Shown here: piece after piece, positions 1 to 7,631 of the stretch | Layout: every line of letters starts with the position of its first letter | How positions within the stretch are numbered: position 1 is the first letter of the stretch | Assembly (NCBI GenBank): GCA_029008095.1 | Contig: JAQXJB010000019.1 | Span: 124,001-188,000, forward strand | DNA: 64,000 nt | Reading direction: 5' to 3' | DNA from: Clostridiales bacterium | GTDB lineage: Bacteria; Bacillota; Clostridia; Oscillospirales; Oscillospiraceae | Notes under the pieces: model-generated | Databases searched by the model: none | Told to the model about the DNA's origin: nothing | The model's input: the letters and a program-made list of their open reading frames with translations, nothing else | Program-made: the position numbers and the translations under genes

Positions 1-584
1 TGTGAGATTATGATAATGGTGCTGTTGGAATTCCTGTGGATGTTCTCAAATGTTTCCGTGAGCTTGGCGAAGCTCCAGAGGTCGATGCCTGCCTCGGGCT
101 CGTCAAAAATCATGAGAGAAGCGTTGCGGGCCAGAATACTGGCGATCTCAATGCGCTTTACCTCGCCGCCGGAGAGGGAGGTGTCTATCTCGCGGTTGAC
201 ATATTCTTCGGCGCAGAGACCAACCTTGGTCAGGTAGCTGCAGCAGTCGGCACTTTTTAGCTTTTTGCCGGCCGCGATGGAGAGCATGTCAATGACCTGC
301 ATTCCCTTGAAGCGGGGCGGCTGCTGGAAGCCGTAGCTTACACCCAGTCGGGCGCGCTCGGTGACAGATTTGCCGGTAAGCTCCTCACCGTCATAGACTA
401 TGCTGCCGGAGCTGGCCTCAACCAGACCCATAATGGCCTTGGCGAGAGTGGTTTTGCCGCCGCCGTTGGGGCCGGTGATGACGACGAACTTGCCGGTATC
501 TATGTCGAGGTTGATATTTTTAAGAATGTCCAACTGTCCTTTTTCTGTTTCGACAGTGTAATTTAATTTTTTTATGCTAAGCAT
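1..584 (-). CDS. sufC: SufC-type Fe-S assembly ABC ATPase (3' end outside window)
   Basis: Translation from the ATG at 584 gives 194 residues before the window edge; the C-terminus is missing. Seen: Walker A GPNGGGKTT near residue 37, a Q-loop region (YGFQQPP), an ABC signature LSGGE and Walker B LMIFDEPEAGID. The acidic EPEAGID after Walker B and the lack of any fused membrane domain fit SufC, the ATPase that works with SufB/SufD scaffolds in iron-sulfur cluster assembly; the compact SufBC (SMS-like) form is common in Clostridia. A GGAGG site lies 6-7 bases before the start. The partner sufB would be downstream, beyond base 1. A different soluble ABC ATPase cannot be fully excluded without it. 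Confidence 0.82.
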   Translation of the reverse strand, partial: MLSIKKLNYTVETEKGQLDILKNINLDIDTGKFVVITGPNGGGKTTLAKAIMGLVEASSGSIVYDGEELTGKSVTERARLGVSYGFQQPPRFKGMQVIDMLSIAAGKKLKSADCCSYLTKVGLCAEEYVNREIDTSLSGGEVKRIEIASILARNASLMIFDEPEAGIDLWSFAKLTETFENIHRNSNSTIIIIS

Positions 585-676
585 TACGTTCCTCCGCGCT
601 GAAATTAGAAAAATACGGTAGTACATGCGGGAAATAGGCCAAGTGGGCAGAAAACAACCCATACTTCGTCAATGTG

Positions 677-705
677 AGTATACCACAAACTTACCGTTTT
701 GTCGA
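677..705 (-). promoter_or_regulatory. Predicted sigma-A promoter of the sufC-like gene
   Basis: On the minus strand TCGACA and TATACT are separated by 17 bp, about 90 bp upstream of the sufC-like start. The rest of 585-871 shows no gene or other clear element. Confidence 0.5.
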
Positions 706-871
706 CAATGAAAATGCGTTAAAAATGCATTTTCAGAGGATTTGACAGAACTGCCTAAAACCGAGAAGCATATCCCCCCCCACCGCATACTTTTGACCAA
801 AACATAAGCATATAATGTAATAAGGTGTAAAAACGAATTTTTCGAAAAACAATGATGTGGTGCGGTTTTCG

Positions 872-901
872 TTGACATATGCCGCCGCAGGGTGTTATAA
901 T
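872..901 (+). promoter_or_regulatory. Predicted promoter of tRNA-Leu
   Basis: TTGACA and TATAAT with an 18-bp spacer end 13 bases before the tRNA 5' end, a normal distance for a stable RNA gene. Confidence 0.75.
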
Positions 902-914
902 ACATAACACTTAT

Positions 915-1003
915 GCCGGTGTGGCGAAATTGGCAGACGCCCGGGACTTAAAATCCCGTGCGGGGCGACCCGCGTACCGGTTCGATCCCGGTCACCGGCA
1001 CCA
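915..1003 (+). tRNA. tRNA-Leu (anticodon UAA), CCA encoded
   Basis: The 7-bp acceptor stem GCCGGTG pairs with CACCGGC; discriminator A and an encoded CCA follow at 1000-1003. The anticodon stem CGGGA/TCCCG encloses loop CTTAAAA, giving anticodon TAA. A long variable arm (type II tRNA) and a normal TTCGATC T-loop confirm leucine class. It is a single tRNA gene with its own promoter and terminator. Confidence 0.97.
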
Positions 1004-1040
1004 AAAATCGGCAAGCTTCGACAGAAGATTGCCGATTTTT
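1004..1040 (+). terminator. Intrinsic terminator after tRNA-Leu
   Basis: AAAATCGGCAA and TTGCCGATTTTT form an 11-bp stem ending in a T-run directly after the encoded CCA. Confidence 0.85.
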
Positions 1041-1177
1041 ACTTATTACCTTTTCACTCTTCACTATTCACTGATCTGCGCATTGGGGCTTTTTGGAAGG
1101 TAAAAGGTAATAGTGAAGAAGTAGGGACTGCCGTTACGCTAACGGCGTACAGCATAAAATGCATATATAAAGAATAT

Positions 1178-1282
1178 GTCATTCTGAGCCCGCCGGAGGC
1201 GGATGCAAAGAATCGCCGCAATGACGGGGCTGCCGATGTAATGGCGGCGCGGAGATATTTCGCAAGCTCAGAATGACATTGT
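1178..1282. repeat. Dispersed imperfect palindromic repeat, copy 1
   Basis: The element begins and ends with complementary GTCATTCTGAG / CTCAGAATGAC and contains an internal CTGCCGATGT...GGCGG core. Related sequence recurs at 8206-8292 and 19233-19352, and a short relative at 24206-24240, always between genes. The remainder of 1041-1357 holds only a low-complexity inverted repeat (TATTACCTTTT near 1046 against AAAAGGTAATA near 1101) and no coding sequence I can support. Confidence 0.7.
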
Positions 1283-1357
1283 TTTTATATTTGATATTAT
1301 TATAGCTTCTGCGCTGACTACAATATGGTCACGCGCTGCCGTAATGCGGACAACCAT

Positions 1358-1389
1358 AAAAAAAGCTCCCCGGACTGAGCCGGGGAGCT
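1358..1389 (-). terminator. Terminator of the SDR gene
   Basis: An AGCTCCCCGG / CCGGGGAGCT stem is followed on the minus strand by a run of seven or more T, 18 bp past the SDR stop. Confidence 0.9.
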
Positions 1390-1407
1390 GATACGCGCTG
1401 TATGTAA

Positions 1408-2346
1408 TTACTTCTTGAAGCCGTCGCCCATGTAGCAGAAAGCCATAGTGAGATCCATGTCGCTGAGTCTCTTTGCCTCAGCTCTGTTGACGGTCTCGGG
1501 AACGGGGAAGGGATAATTCATGTGGACGAGAGCGTCGTTCATGATGATGCCGGAGCCGTGGAGTTCCTCGGCGTGGAGCAGGGAGTGGACGAGAGCGGCG
1601 CCGCCGACCTCGGGGGGGATCATGCCCTCAAAGCCAGGCATTGCGAACAGCTTGGGATCGAAATTGGGTCTCTCCTTTGCTATCTTGCTCAGGTCCATGC
1701 GGCCAACACCTGCGGGAGTGAGGCAGAATACGTTGACGCCGGTGCCCTTGACCTCGTTGGCCAGGGACATGATGATGGAGGTAGCGGCCGCCTTGCCGGC
1801 AGTGTAGATAGAGCCGCCCACCATAGGAGGACAATAGTGGAACTGGGTGGTGCTGTAGGTAACTATGCCGTGCTTGCGCTCAATCATGGCGGGAACGAAT
1901 TCCTTGACGGCCATCATGACGCCCTTGCCGGAGATATTGAAGGATGCCTCCAGATCGGCTACGGAAGAGCCGAGGATGGGGCCGTTGAGGCGCATGTTCA
2001 TTGCGTTGTTTATGAGAATGTCGACCTTGCCAAACTTGGCAAAGGCCTGCTGAGCCAGGTTCTTTACGTCCTCTTCGCTGGTGATGTTGGTCTTGACGAA
2101 GAGACAGACGTCGCCCTCGTTCTCCTCGTTGATGACGCGCTGGGTCTCCGCGCCGGCGACCTCGTTCAGGTCGGCTACTACGACCTTCGCGCCTGCCCAG
2201 GCCAGAGCGCGGGCATAGCCAAGACCTACGTTGCTGGCGCCGCCGGTGACAACGGCGACCTCGCCTGCCATGCAGCCCTTCTTAAGACCGGTGTATTCCA
2301 GGTCGATGGGGACGATGTTCAGAATTTCACTGCTTACTGCTGCCAT
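1408..2346 (-). CDS. Short-chain dehydrogenase/reductase (SDR)
   Basis: This 312-residue protein has an N-terminal extension of about 25 residues before the Rossmann core. Seen: glycine-rich nucleotide motif TGGASNVGLG (near 34-43), NNA (near 112), a serine in the TYSTTQ stretch, and catalytic Y-x3-K in SIYTAGKAA. It would reduce or oxidise a carbonyl/hydroxyl group with NAD(P)H; the substrate cannot be told. AGGAGG sits 8 bases before the start. It is monocistronic, with its own promoter and terminator. Codon use is strongly biased to AAG, GAG and C-ending codons, as in the MoaF-like pair and the solute-binding proteins here, suggesting high expression (inference). Confidence 0.88.
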   Translation of the reverse strand: MAAVSSEILNIVPIDLEYTGLKKGCMAGEVAVVTGGASNVGLGYARALAWAGAKVVVADLNEVAGAETQRVINEENEGDVCLFVKTNITSEEDVKNLAQQAFAKFGKVDILINNAMNMRLNGPILGSSVADLEASFNISGKGVMMAVKEFVPAMIERKHGIVTYSTTQFHYCPPMVGGSIYTAGKAAATSIIMSLANEVKGTGVNVFCLTPAGVGRMDLSKIAKERPNFDPKLFAMPGFEGMIPPEVGGAALVHSLLHAEELHGSGIIMNDALVHMNYPFPVPETVNRAEAKRLSDMDLTMAFCYMGDGFKK

Positions 2347-2470
2347 TTTAAAATTCCTCCTGATTTATTTTTAATATTTTAATAAACAAAGCTTGAAGCC
2401 CACGATTATGGGAAACCGGGCGTTTGGAGAAAATGCCAAGAAAATTCGGGCAATAAATTTAGATACTTGT

Positions 2471-2499
2471 ATAATAGCACGAACAAAATTGCATTGCAA
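2471..2499 (-). promoter_or_regulatory. Predicted promoter of the SDR gene
   Basis: On the minus strand TTGCAA and TATTAT are separated by 17 bp, about 125 bp before the start codon. Confidence 0.55.
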
Positions 2500-2648
2500 C
2501 TGTTCTTTGACCTGGCATATGTATTAAATTCTATTCTGTAAATTAGGCAAATTGCTGAAAATTGTTAAATTTGAATTAAAAATATGGGGCTTCACATCCC
2601 GCGTATGCCGACCGCACCGCCGGTCATACTTCGGGGCTGCGCCAAGCG

Positions 2649-2697
2649 TTGAATTCCATAAAATATATGATATAATATCCACAGCGCGGATATTATA
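2649..2697 (+). promoter_or_regulatory. Predicted promoter overlapped by a 10-bp dyad
   Basis: TTGAAT, 16 bp, TATAAT. The -10 box is the start of a perfect dyad TATAATATCC...GGATATTATA (2671-2680 / 2688-2697), followed by TTTTATTT. The dyad could be an operator over the transcription start or a weak terminator. Confidence 0.5.
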
Positions 2698-2710
2698 TTT
2701 TATTTAAGCC

Positions 2711-2744
2711 GCTTTGCTCGTCCCTTGCGGGACAACCGCAAAGC
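2711..2744 (+). promoter_or_regulatory. Nested stem-loop in the leader of the zinc-ribbon gene
   Basis: Outer stem GCTTTGC/GCAAAGC encloses inner stem GTCCC-TTGC-GGGAC. It lies about 105 bp before the start of the next gene, so it would be in its 5' leader. It matches no riboswitch class I recognise. Confidence 0.5.
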
Positions 2745-2848
2745 ATGGTATTATTATAATTATCAGCTAAATTCAAAATTTCAAAGCCGGCTGTTTCCGG
2801 CATGATGGAAACGATAGGCACGGAAGAATATTTGAAGGAGGAATATGA

Positions 2849-3241
2849 ATGAAAAGCATAAAGCCGGGCAGAGGTCCTTCCATGATGGGCGGCGTTATGA
2901 GCATTGCCATCGGCGTTTTCGGCGTGATATGGACTATTGCCGCCCTGCGTATCGGCGGCGGATTTTTCGCTCTTTTCGGCGTGGTATTCGTCATTATCGC
3001 CATAGTGCAGGCGGTGTATCATTTTAAGAACGCTACCAATGAGAACCGCTATTCCTCCTTTGATATAGTGGACGGAGAGGAGGAACCCGACCCGCTGAAC
3101 CAACGCTGGGGCGAGAGCCGCGGGCAGGGCGATGCCCGAATCCGCGAGGATGGGACGGAGAGCTCCTTCTGCCCTTACTGCGGCAGCAAGACGGAGAGGG
3201 ATTACGTTTTCTGCAGCAAATGCGGAAAGAAGCTTCCCTGA
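2849..3241 (+). CDS. Small membrane protein with C-terminal zinc ribbon
   Basis: This 130-residue protein has two hydrophobic segments (roughly residues 12-32 and 36-56), a polar acidic linker, and a C-terminal CPYCGSK...CSKCGKK zinc ribbon with two CxxC knuckles. GGAGG sits 6-7 bases before the ATG at 2849; an ATG at 2845 is in another frame. This architecture is widespread in Firmicutes and has no assigned function. The zinc ribbon probably lies in the cytoplasm. Its leader carries the dyad and nested hairpin listed above. Confidence 0.8.
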   Translation: MKSIKPGRGPSMMGGVMSIAIGVFGVIWTIAALRIGGGFFALFGVVFVIIAIVQAVYHFKNATNENRYSSFDIVDGEEEPDPLNQRWGESRGQGDARIREDGTESSFCPYCGSKTERDYVFCSKCGKKLP

Positions 3242-3267
3242 CGGAAAGATGTTTTTGACAGAAAAAT

Positions 3268-3296
3268 CAGTCCTCCTGCGGCTTGCAGGAGGACTG
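3268..3296. terminator. Convergent terminator between zinc-ribbon and MATE genes
   Basis: A 12-bp perfect stem CAGTCCTCCTGC / GCAGGAGGACTG. On the minus strand it is followed by ATTTTTC, which suits the MATE gene; the plus-strand side has a poorer T-run. Confidence 0.8.
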
Positions 3297-3338
3297 ATGC
3301 TGTTTATGGACATACGGTGAAAGGCGTGGAAATCAAAC

Positions 3339-4730
3339 TTACGCTTCCGCTTTGTTCAGCGGGTTCCATTTGCCCCGCAGATAATGTATCACGAAGAGAA
3401 CGAAGAGCAGCAGATTGTGGGATATCATACACGCCCAGGCGGAAACAAGGCCGAAGCCCAGAAGCTGGGTGCATATGAACGTGCCGACTATGCGTATGCC
3501 CCACATGCCGATGATGTTGTAGACAAAGGGCGTCATGGTCTTGCCAACGCCCTGGAGCATACCCTCGATTATGATGGAAACGCCGTAGAAGGGCTCGGAG
3601 ACCGCCACCATCCGCAGTACCGTGGAGCCGAGGCGTATAACCTCTCCGTTTTTGGAGAAAATCCCCATCATGGCGGGCGCGAAGATGAAGAGCAGGCCGC
3701 CGGAAACTACCATCAGAGCCACCTCAAGCAGCGTTATCATTCGCGCAAGATCCTTCATGCGCTGTCTGTCCCCCGCGCCGAGAGCATTGCCCGCCAGAGT
3801 GGCGGCGGCGGTCTGCATACCGTAGCCGGGTATGTAGAAGGCGGACTCAACGGTGTTTGCTATGGTGTGGGCGGCTGTGGATATCTCGCCGGTGGAGTTT
3901 ATCATGGCCGCGAAGGCTACGTAGCCGAGAGAGGTACCGAAGCGCTGGAGCATATTGGGCAGGGCGACCTTCAGACAGGGGCGGAGCACCTGAACGTCGG
4001 GCTTCAGGCTCTGTCCCTTCGGAGAGATGACCGGGTGCTTCCAGAGAGCGGCGGTGACGGCTATGCCGCCCACGGTGAAGGCGAAGGCACTGGCGGCAGC
4101 CGCGCCGATAACGCCCAGACCAGCGCCGGGTAGGGTGAAGGAATGGGAGAAGAGCTCAACGGTGCGGGTGGGGTAGATGAGCAGAAAGTTGAGAGCTATG
4201 TTTATCAGGTTGACGCGAATGCCTATCCGCATTGGGGTCTTGGTGTCGCCCACGGCGCGGAGCATGGTGCCGAAGATTATGCTGGCTGCGCGGGGAAGCA
4301 TAGGCGTATAGATGATGAAGAAATATTGGGAGGAAAGCTGCTGAACGGCGGGAGCGACCTGCATCCATTTGGGTACGAGACCGCTGAGCGAGAGGGGCAG
4401 AATGGTGAAAAGAATGCCTGTGAACAGAACCGCGAGAACGGCCTGAGAGGCCGTTCGGGAGGCCTTTGCCTTGTCTCCCGCGCCGTAGGCCTGAGCGATG
4501 AAGGAGAGAAAGCCCACGCCAAGGGCGGATATTGAGCTGCTTATGAGCCAATTCACCGTGCTCGTCGCGCCGACGGCGGCAGTGGCCTGCGTGCCGAGAG
4601 AGCCGACCATAGCCGTGTCTATGTACTGCACCGCGGTCTGCATAAGCTGCTCCAGCATGGTTGGCCATGCCAGCGCGAATATGACAGGGAGCATACTCCA
4701 TTTGAATTTGCTTGAAAGATTTGTCCGCAT
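3339..4730 (-). CDS. MATE-family multidrug/Na+ antiporter (first of three)
   Basis: The 463-residue protein has about 12 hydrophobic segments and the two-fold MATE pattern: PTMLEQLMQT near the start of the first half, a repeat of the fold after PNMLQRFGTSLG near the middle. The ATG at 4730 is chosen because a GAGG site precedes it; an upstream in-frame TTG at 4760 has none. It would export cationic drugs or metabolites using an ion gradient. It is divergent from an OhrR/MarR regulator with a shared upstream region, a common arrangement for regulated efflux pumps, so the regulator may control it (inference). Confidence 0.9.
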   Translation of the reverse strand: MRTNLSSKFKWSMLPVIFALAWPTMLEQLMQTAVQYIDTAMVGSLGTQATAAVGATSTVNWLISSSISALGVGFLSFIAQAYGAGDKAKASRTASQAVLAVLFTGILFTILPLSLSGLVPKWMQVAPAVQQLSSQYFFIIYTPMLPRAASIIFGTMLRAVGDTKTPMRIGIRVNLINIALNFLLIYPTRTVELFSHSFTLPGAGLGVIGAAAASAFAFTVGGIAVTAALWKHPVISPKGQSLKPDVQVLRPCLKVALPNMLQRFGTSLGYVAFAAMINSTGEISTAAHTIANTVESAFYIPGYGMQTAAATLAGNALGAGDRQRMKDLARMITLLEVALMVVSGGLLFIFAPAMMGIFSKNGEVIRLGSTVLRMVAVSEPFYGVSIIIEGMLQGVGKTMTPFVYNIIGMWGIRIVGTFICTQLLGFGLVSAWACMISHNLLLFVLFVIHYLRGKWNPLNKAEA

Positions 4731-4768
4731 TTTTTTTACCTCGCCGTATTTTTTACGCAAGCGCGGTT

Positions 4769-4797
4769 ATTATAACATCCGGCAAGGCCTTTTTCAA
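4769..4797 (-). promoter_or_regulatory. Predicted promoter of MATE gene 1
   Basis: On the minus strand TTGAAA, 17 bp, TATAAT, 39 bp before the chosen start. Confidence 0.75.
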
Positions 4798-4856
4798 CTG
4801 AGTGGTACGGTCACAGAGAACAAAAAACATGTTCGTATTTTGTATAAACTGCCAAA

Positions 4857-4872
4857 TTGCAATCGCTTGCAA
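4857..4872. promoter_or_regulatory. Candidate MarR/OhrR operator
   Basis: TTGCAA-TCGC-TTGCAA is a 16-bp dyad (TTGCAA is itself palindromic). It overlaps the -35 box of the plus-strand promoter, the usual position for autoregulation by MarR-family repressors. Confidence 0.55.
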
Positions 4873-4895
4873 AATGAAAAACTATGAAGTATAAT
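4867..4895 (+). promoter_or_regulatory. Predicted promoter of the MarR/OhrR gene
   Basis: TTGCAA, 17 bp, TATAAT, 56 bp before the GTG start. Confidence 0.75.
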
Positions 4896-4950
4896 TAAAT
4901 TAACAATGTAGTCAAATAAACGACAGTTATCGCGGTTTTGAGGTGATTTG

Positions 4951-5388
4951 GTGGATAAATATAATGCTCTTAAGCTGGAAAACCAGCTTTGTTTTCCTTT
5001 ATATGCCTGCTCCAAGGAGGTAGTCAAGCAATACCGCCCTTATCTTGATGAGCTGAACCTTACATATACCCAGTATATCACCATGATGGTGCTCTGGGAT
5101 ATGGGGAAGCTGAACGTCAAGGAGATGGGCAAAAAGCTGTACCTTGATTCCGGAACGCTTACCCCGGTTTTGAAGAGCCTGGAGTCCAAGGGCTTTGTTC
5201 GCCGTTACCGCTCCGAGGAGGATGAGCGCGTCCTGAACGTGGAGCTGACTGAGGCGGGCTGGGCTCTGAGGGATGATGTCATTGACATTCCCGCGAAGGT
5301 GGGCGCCGGCATTAAGCTCACAGCCGATGAAGCCGCGCAGCTTTACGGGCTGCTCTATAAGGTCCTTGGCGGACTGAATGAGGAATAA
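4951..5388 (+). CDS. MarR-family regulator of the OhrR type
   Basis: The 145-residue winged-helix protein starts with the OhrR-like LENQLCFPLYACSKE segment. The cysteine near residue 14 corresponds to the peroxide-sensing Cys15 of OhrR, and a second Cys follows at about 20. The HTH and wing (TYTQYITMMVLWD, SGTLTPVLKSLESKGFV, RSEEDERV) are typical. The start is taken as GTG at 4951, 5 bases after GAGGTG; the in-frame TTG at 4948 is too close. It probably represses its own gene and/or the divergent MATE gene in response to oxidants. No ohr peroxidase gene lies beside it, so the regulon is inferred. Confidence 0.88.
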   Translation: MDKYNALKLENQLCFPLYACSKEVVKQYRPYLDELNLTYTQYITMMVLWDMGKLNVKEMGKKLYLDSGTLTPVLKSLESKGFVRRYRSEEDERVLNVELTEAGWALRDDVIDIPAKVGAGIKLTADEAAQLYGLLYKVLGGLNEE

Positions 5389-5393
5389 AGATC

Positions 5394-5432
5394 AAGACAG
5401 CAGGGTGCGTTGACCGTGCTGTCTTTCTTTTT
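5394..5432 (+). terminator. Terminator of the MarR gene
   Basis: AAGACAGCA / TGCTGTCTT stem followed by TCTTTTT. Confidence 0.85.
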
Positions 5433-5455
5433 GCCGCGTATACTCGGCGCGGGCG

Positions 5456-5893
5456 TCATAAATACCCTCGCAGGTCCGTGGCGAGCTGTTCTTCCAGGTT
5501 TATCAGCCGTTTGGCGATGTCCTTGGAGACCTCGTCGGCAGCCTTGTATTGGTTCAGATAGCGGTTCAGGGACTTCACTCCCATGTTGCAGCCGTCAGTG
5601 AGCAGGTCGGCAGCCGTTGCGTCGGAACTGTCCAGGCCGAGCCTTATGCCGGTTTTCATATGGCTCATGCTCTTTGCCATTATGCCGGGCTCCTTGCCCT
5701 CGTCCCCGTATTGATCGAGAAGGACGTTTATTTCCTTTTCCAACACCTTGTGCTCCCTGCGGCATTCGGAAAGGCAATTCCTGAAGCCGCGGTCGCTGAT
5801 AGTGTCAATGACATCATTGATGGAGCTGACGCCCATTTTTATTCCCGCGTCACATTCCCGCAAAAGCCTGACTGTATCGTTTTGTACCATCAT
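5456..5893 (-). CDS. Helical-bundle protein, DUF2383/ferritin-like
   Basis: This 145-residue, charged, almost entirely helical protein has four predicted amphipathic helices and a short loop pattern (KMGVSSINDVIDTISD, CRREHKVLEKEINVLL, GIRLGLDSSDATAADLLTDGCNMG) resembling the PA2169/DUF2383 ferritin-like four-helix bundles. I see no clear di-iron ExxH ligand set, so an oxidase role is not supported. GGAGG is 6 bases before the ATG at 5893. It is monocistronic between two opposite-strand genes. Function unknown. Confidence 0.65.
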   Translation of the reverse strand: MMVQNDTVRLLRECDAGIKMGVSSINDVIDTISDRGFRNCLSECRREHKVLEKEINVLLDQYGDEGKEPGIMAKSMSHMKTGIRLGLDSSDATAADLLTDGCNMGVKSLNRYLNQYKAADEVSKDIAKRLINLEEQLATDLRGYL

Positions 5894-6027
5894 ATTAATC
5901 CTCCATTCCGCCGCTATGAGCGTTACAAATAGTCTTTCCTTAATGTTCCCGCAAGGGAGGATATGTATTCACATGCGGCGGAGTTTGTGTTAAACTTAGC
6001 GATATAATACTGAAATGAGGAAAACTT

Positions 6028-6768
6028 ATGAACCAAATAATAGAGCTTATGCACAGCAGAAAATCAGTACGCGCATATGAGGAGCGGGAGATATCCCCGG
6101 AGGATAAGAGAGCCATTCTGGAGGCCGCCATTCAGGCTCCTTCGGCGGGCAATATGAATCTTTACACCATACTGGATATCACAGACCAGAAGCTGAAGGA
6201 GCATCTTGCCGTTACCTGCGATAACCAGCCATTCATAGCAAAGGCGAAAATGGTGCTTATATTCTGCGCGGATTACCGCCGCTGGTACGATGTGTTCCGT
6301 GAGCATGAGGACGAGGTCAGAAAGCCCGCTCACGGCGATCTGCTTCTGGCTCAGGCCGATGCGTTCATAGCCGCCCAGAACGCCGCCATAGCCGCGGAGA
6401 GCCTCGGGATAGGCTCCTGCTATATCGGCGATATTACCGAGAATTTTGAGATACACAAAGAGCTGCTGAGCCTTCCCCAATATGTCGTGCCAACAGCGAT
6501 GCTGGTGTTCGGCTATCCCACGGAGCAGCAGCTTAACCGCCCAAAGCCCGGGCGCTTTGCCGTGGAGGACGTGGTGCATGAAAACGGCTACGATATGGCG
6601 AAGGCCGCGCGCATGGACAGTATGCTCATGGAGCGAGAGGGCAAGACCGGCGAAGAGTTTGCCGATTGGGTGCGCCGATTCTGCAAGCGCAAGTGGAATT
6701 CGGATTTCAGCGTGGAAATGTCCCGTTCCTGCAAGGCGATGATAGAGGATTGGTGCGGGGAAGAATAA
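6028..6768 (+). CDS. Nitroreductase-family FMN oxidoreductase
   Basis: 246 residues. The N-terminus (SRKSVRAYEEREIS...ILEAAIQAPSAGNMNLY) carries the FMN phosphate-binding arginine and serine of the nitroreductase fold. The middle (AAQNAAIAAESLGIGSCYIGDI) is the conserved helix and loop of NfsA/FRP-like members. The C-terminal extension of about 70 residues is rich in basic and Cys residues (RRFCKRKWN). It would reduce nitro, quinone or flavin substrates with NAD(P)H. GAGG lies 9-10 bases before the ATG. It is monocistronic. A role in redox defence next to the OhrR-like regulator is possible but not shown. Confidence 0.88.
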   Translation: MNQIIELMHSRKSVRAYEEREISPEDKRAILEAAIQAPSAGNMNLYTILDITDQKLKEHLAVTCDNQPFIAKAKMVLIFCADYRRWYDVFREHEDEVRKPAHGDLLLAQADAFIAAQNAAIAAESLGIGSCYIGDITENFEIHKELLSLPQYVVPTAMLVFGYPTEQQLNRPKPGRFAVEDVVHENGYDMAKAARMDSMLMEREGKTGEEFADWVRRFCKRKWNSDFSVEMSRSCKAMIEDWCGEE

Positions 6769-6792
6769 AAACACACAAAGACTGATATAACT

Positions 6793-6834
6793 GAAAAAGC
6801 AAAGCTCTTCCGTTCGGAAAAGCTTTGCTTTTTT
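6793..6834. terminator. Bidirectional terminator
   Basis: AAAAGCAAAGCT / AGCTTTGCTTTT stem flanked by A- and T-runs on both sides; it serves the nitroreductase gene and the convergent MoaE-like gene. Confidence 0.88.
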
Positions 6835-6837
6835 CCT

Positions 6838-7236
6838 TCAGTGAAGCTCGGTCTCCACAACGCAGGTGCTCTTGATGCGTCCCACAAGGAACTGCAGAGC
6901 GTCAACAACGTGGGGGCGGATATCTCCGCCGATGAGGACATACATGATGTCGTCGCCCAACTGAAGTTCGCCCTCGTTGAGCCAGACCCTTATGTAATAA
7001 ATACCGTCCAGCTTATAGGCTTCGTCTATGGCGGCGGCAACTTTGGCCTCGTCATAGGAAAATTCCATGCCGGTCACGGGCTCAGCCGTGGCGTCGCCAT
7101 TGCGAACCTGAGCCTTGGCGGTCTTGCGGACGGTGCCGTTATGGGTGAGATACATGCCGATCTTCTCGGCGCTGGGGTCAGCCTTGGCCTCGCGCAGCCA
7201 CTCATCCATAGAGGGAACGGGTTTCTTTTCACTCAT
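6838..7236 (-). CDS. MoaE-like protein lacking the catalytic lysines
   Basis: The 132-residue sequence follows the molybdopterin synthase large subunit (MoaE) fold: HNGTVRKTAKAQVRNGD, then a GMEFSYDEAK helix, then YYIRVWLNEGELQLGDDIMYVLIGG. The MoaE HRxxAF motif is replaced by IRPHVVDA, and the final FWKxE with its catalytic lysine is replaced by VVETEL, so true MPT synthase activity is unlikely. It follows the CMD-like gene by 3 bp in one operon. No other molybdopterin synthesis genes are near. It may be a repurposed MoaE-fold protein; function unknown. Confidence 0.68.
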   Translation of the reverse strand: MSEKKPVPSMDEWLREAKADPSAEKIGMYLTHNGTVRKTAKAQVRNGDATAEPVTGMEFSYDEAKVAAAIDEAYKLDGIYYIRVWLNEGELQLGDDIMYVLIGGDIRPHVVDALQFLVGRIKSTCVVETELH

Positions 7237-7239
7237 GGC

Positions 7240-7551
7240 TTACTCCGCCGCGTCGTAGGCTTCCATAGCCTCGACCAGACAGTCGGCAACGCCGTTGATG
7301 CCGCAGAACATGAGGGTGGTTGCGATAGCGCCGCGAACCTCCTCGCGTGTGGCGCCGGCCTTCTTGGCAAAGCCGGTGTGAGCCTTAACAGAGTCCACCG
7401 CGCCGCGGGACGCCTGAAGAGCCAGGTAAACAAGCTGGAAGGTCTTTGCGTCAAGACCGGAGTTGGTCTGCAGAGCGCCTGCGAAGTCCATAAAGGCCTT
7501 CATGGTTTCGGGTGATTCCTTGCTCCATACTTCAAAAAAATTAGCTGCCAT
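7240..7551 (-). CDS. Carboxymuconolactone decarboxylase-like (AhpD fold) protein
   Basis: 103 residues with the CMD core: LVYLALQASRGAVDSVKAHTGFAKKAGATREEVRGAI, where the HT-x3-KKAGAT helix-turn is typical. The AhpD redox CxxC that would precede the histidine is absent; a single Cys (MFCGING) lies later. A peroxidase role is therefore unlikely and a lyase or unknown role is more plausible. A GGAGG site lies about 10 bases before the start. It is the first gene of a two-gene operon with the MoaE-like gene, 3 bp apart. Confidence 0.8.
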   Translation of the reverse strand: MAANFFEVWSKESPETMKAFMDFAGALQTNSGLDAKTFQLVYLALQASRGAVDSVKAHTGFAKKAGATREEVRGAIATTLMFCGINGVADCLVEAMEAYDAAE

Positions 7552-7631
7552 AGTAAAAAACCTCCGTTTAATTTAGTATGCTCTGATTATAAACCCAGTC
7601 GGGGTATATGTCAATCGGAGGGAGAGGGGCT

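Noticed and set aside
6838..7236. Functional molybdopterin synthase subunit MoaE
   Set aside because: The catalytic lysine and HRxxAF motif are missing and no moaD, moaA or moaC is near.
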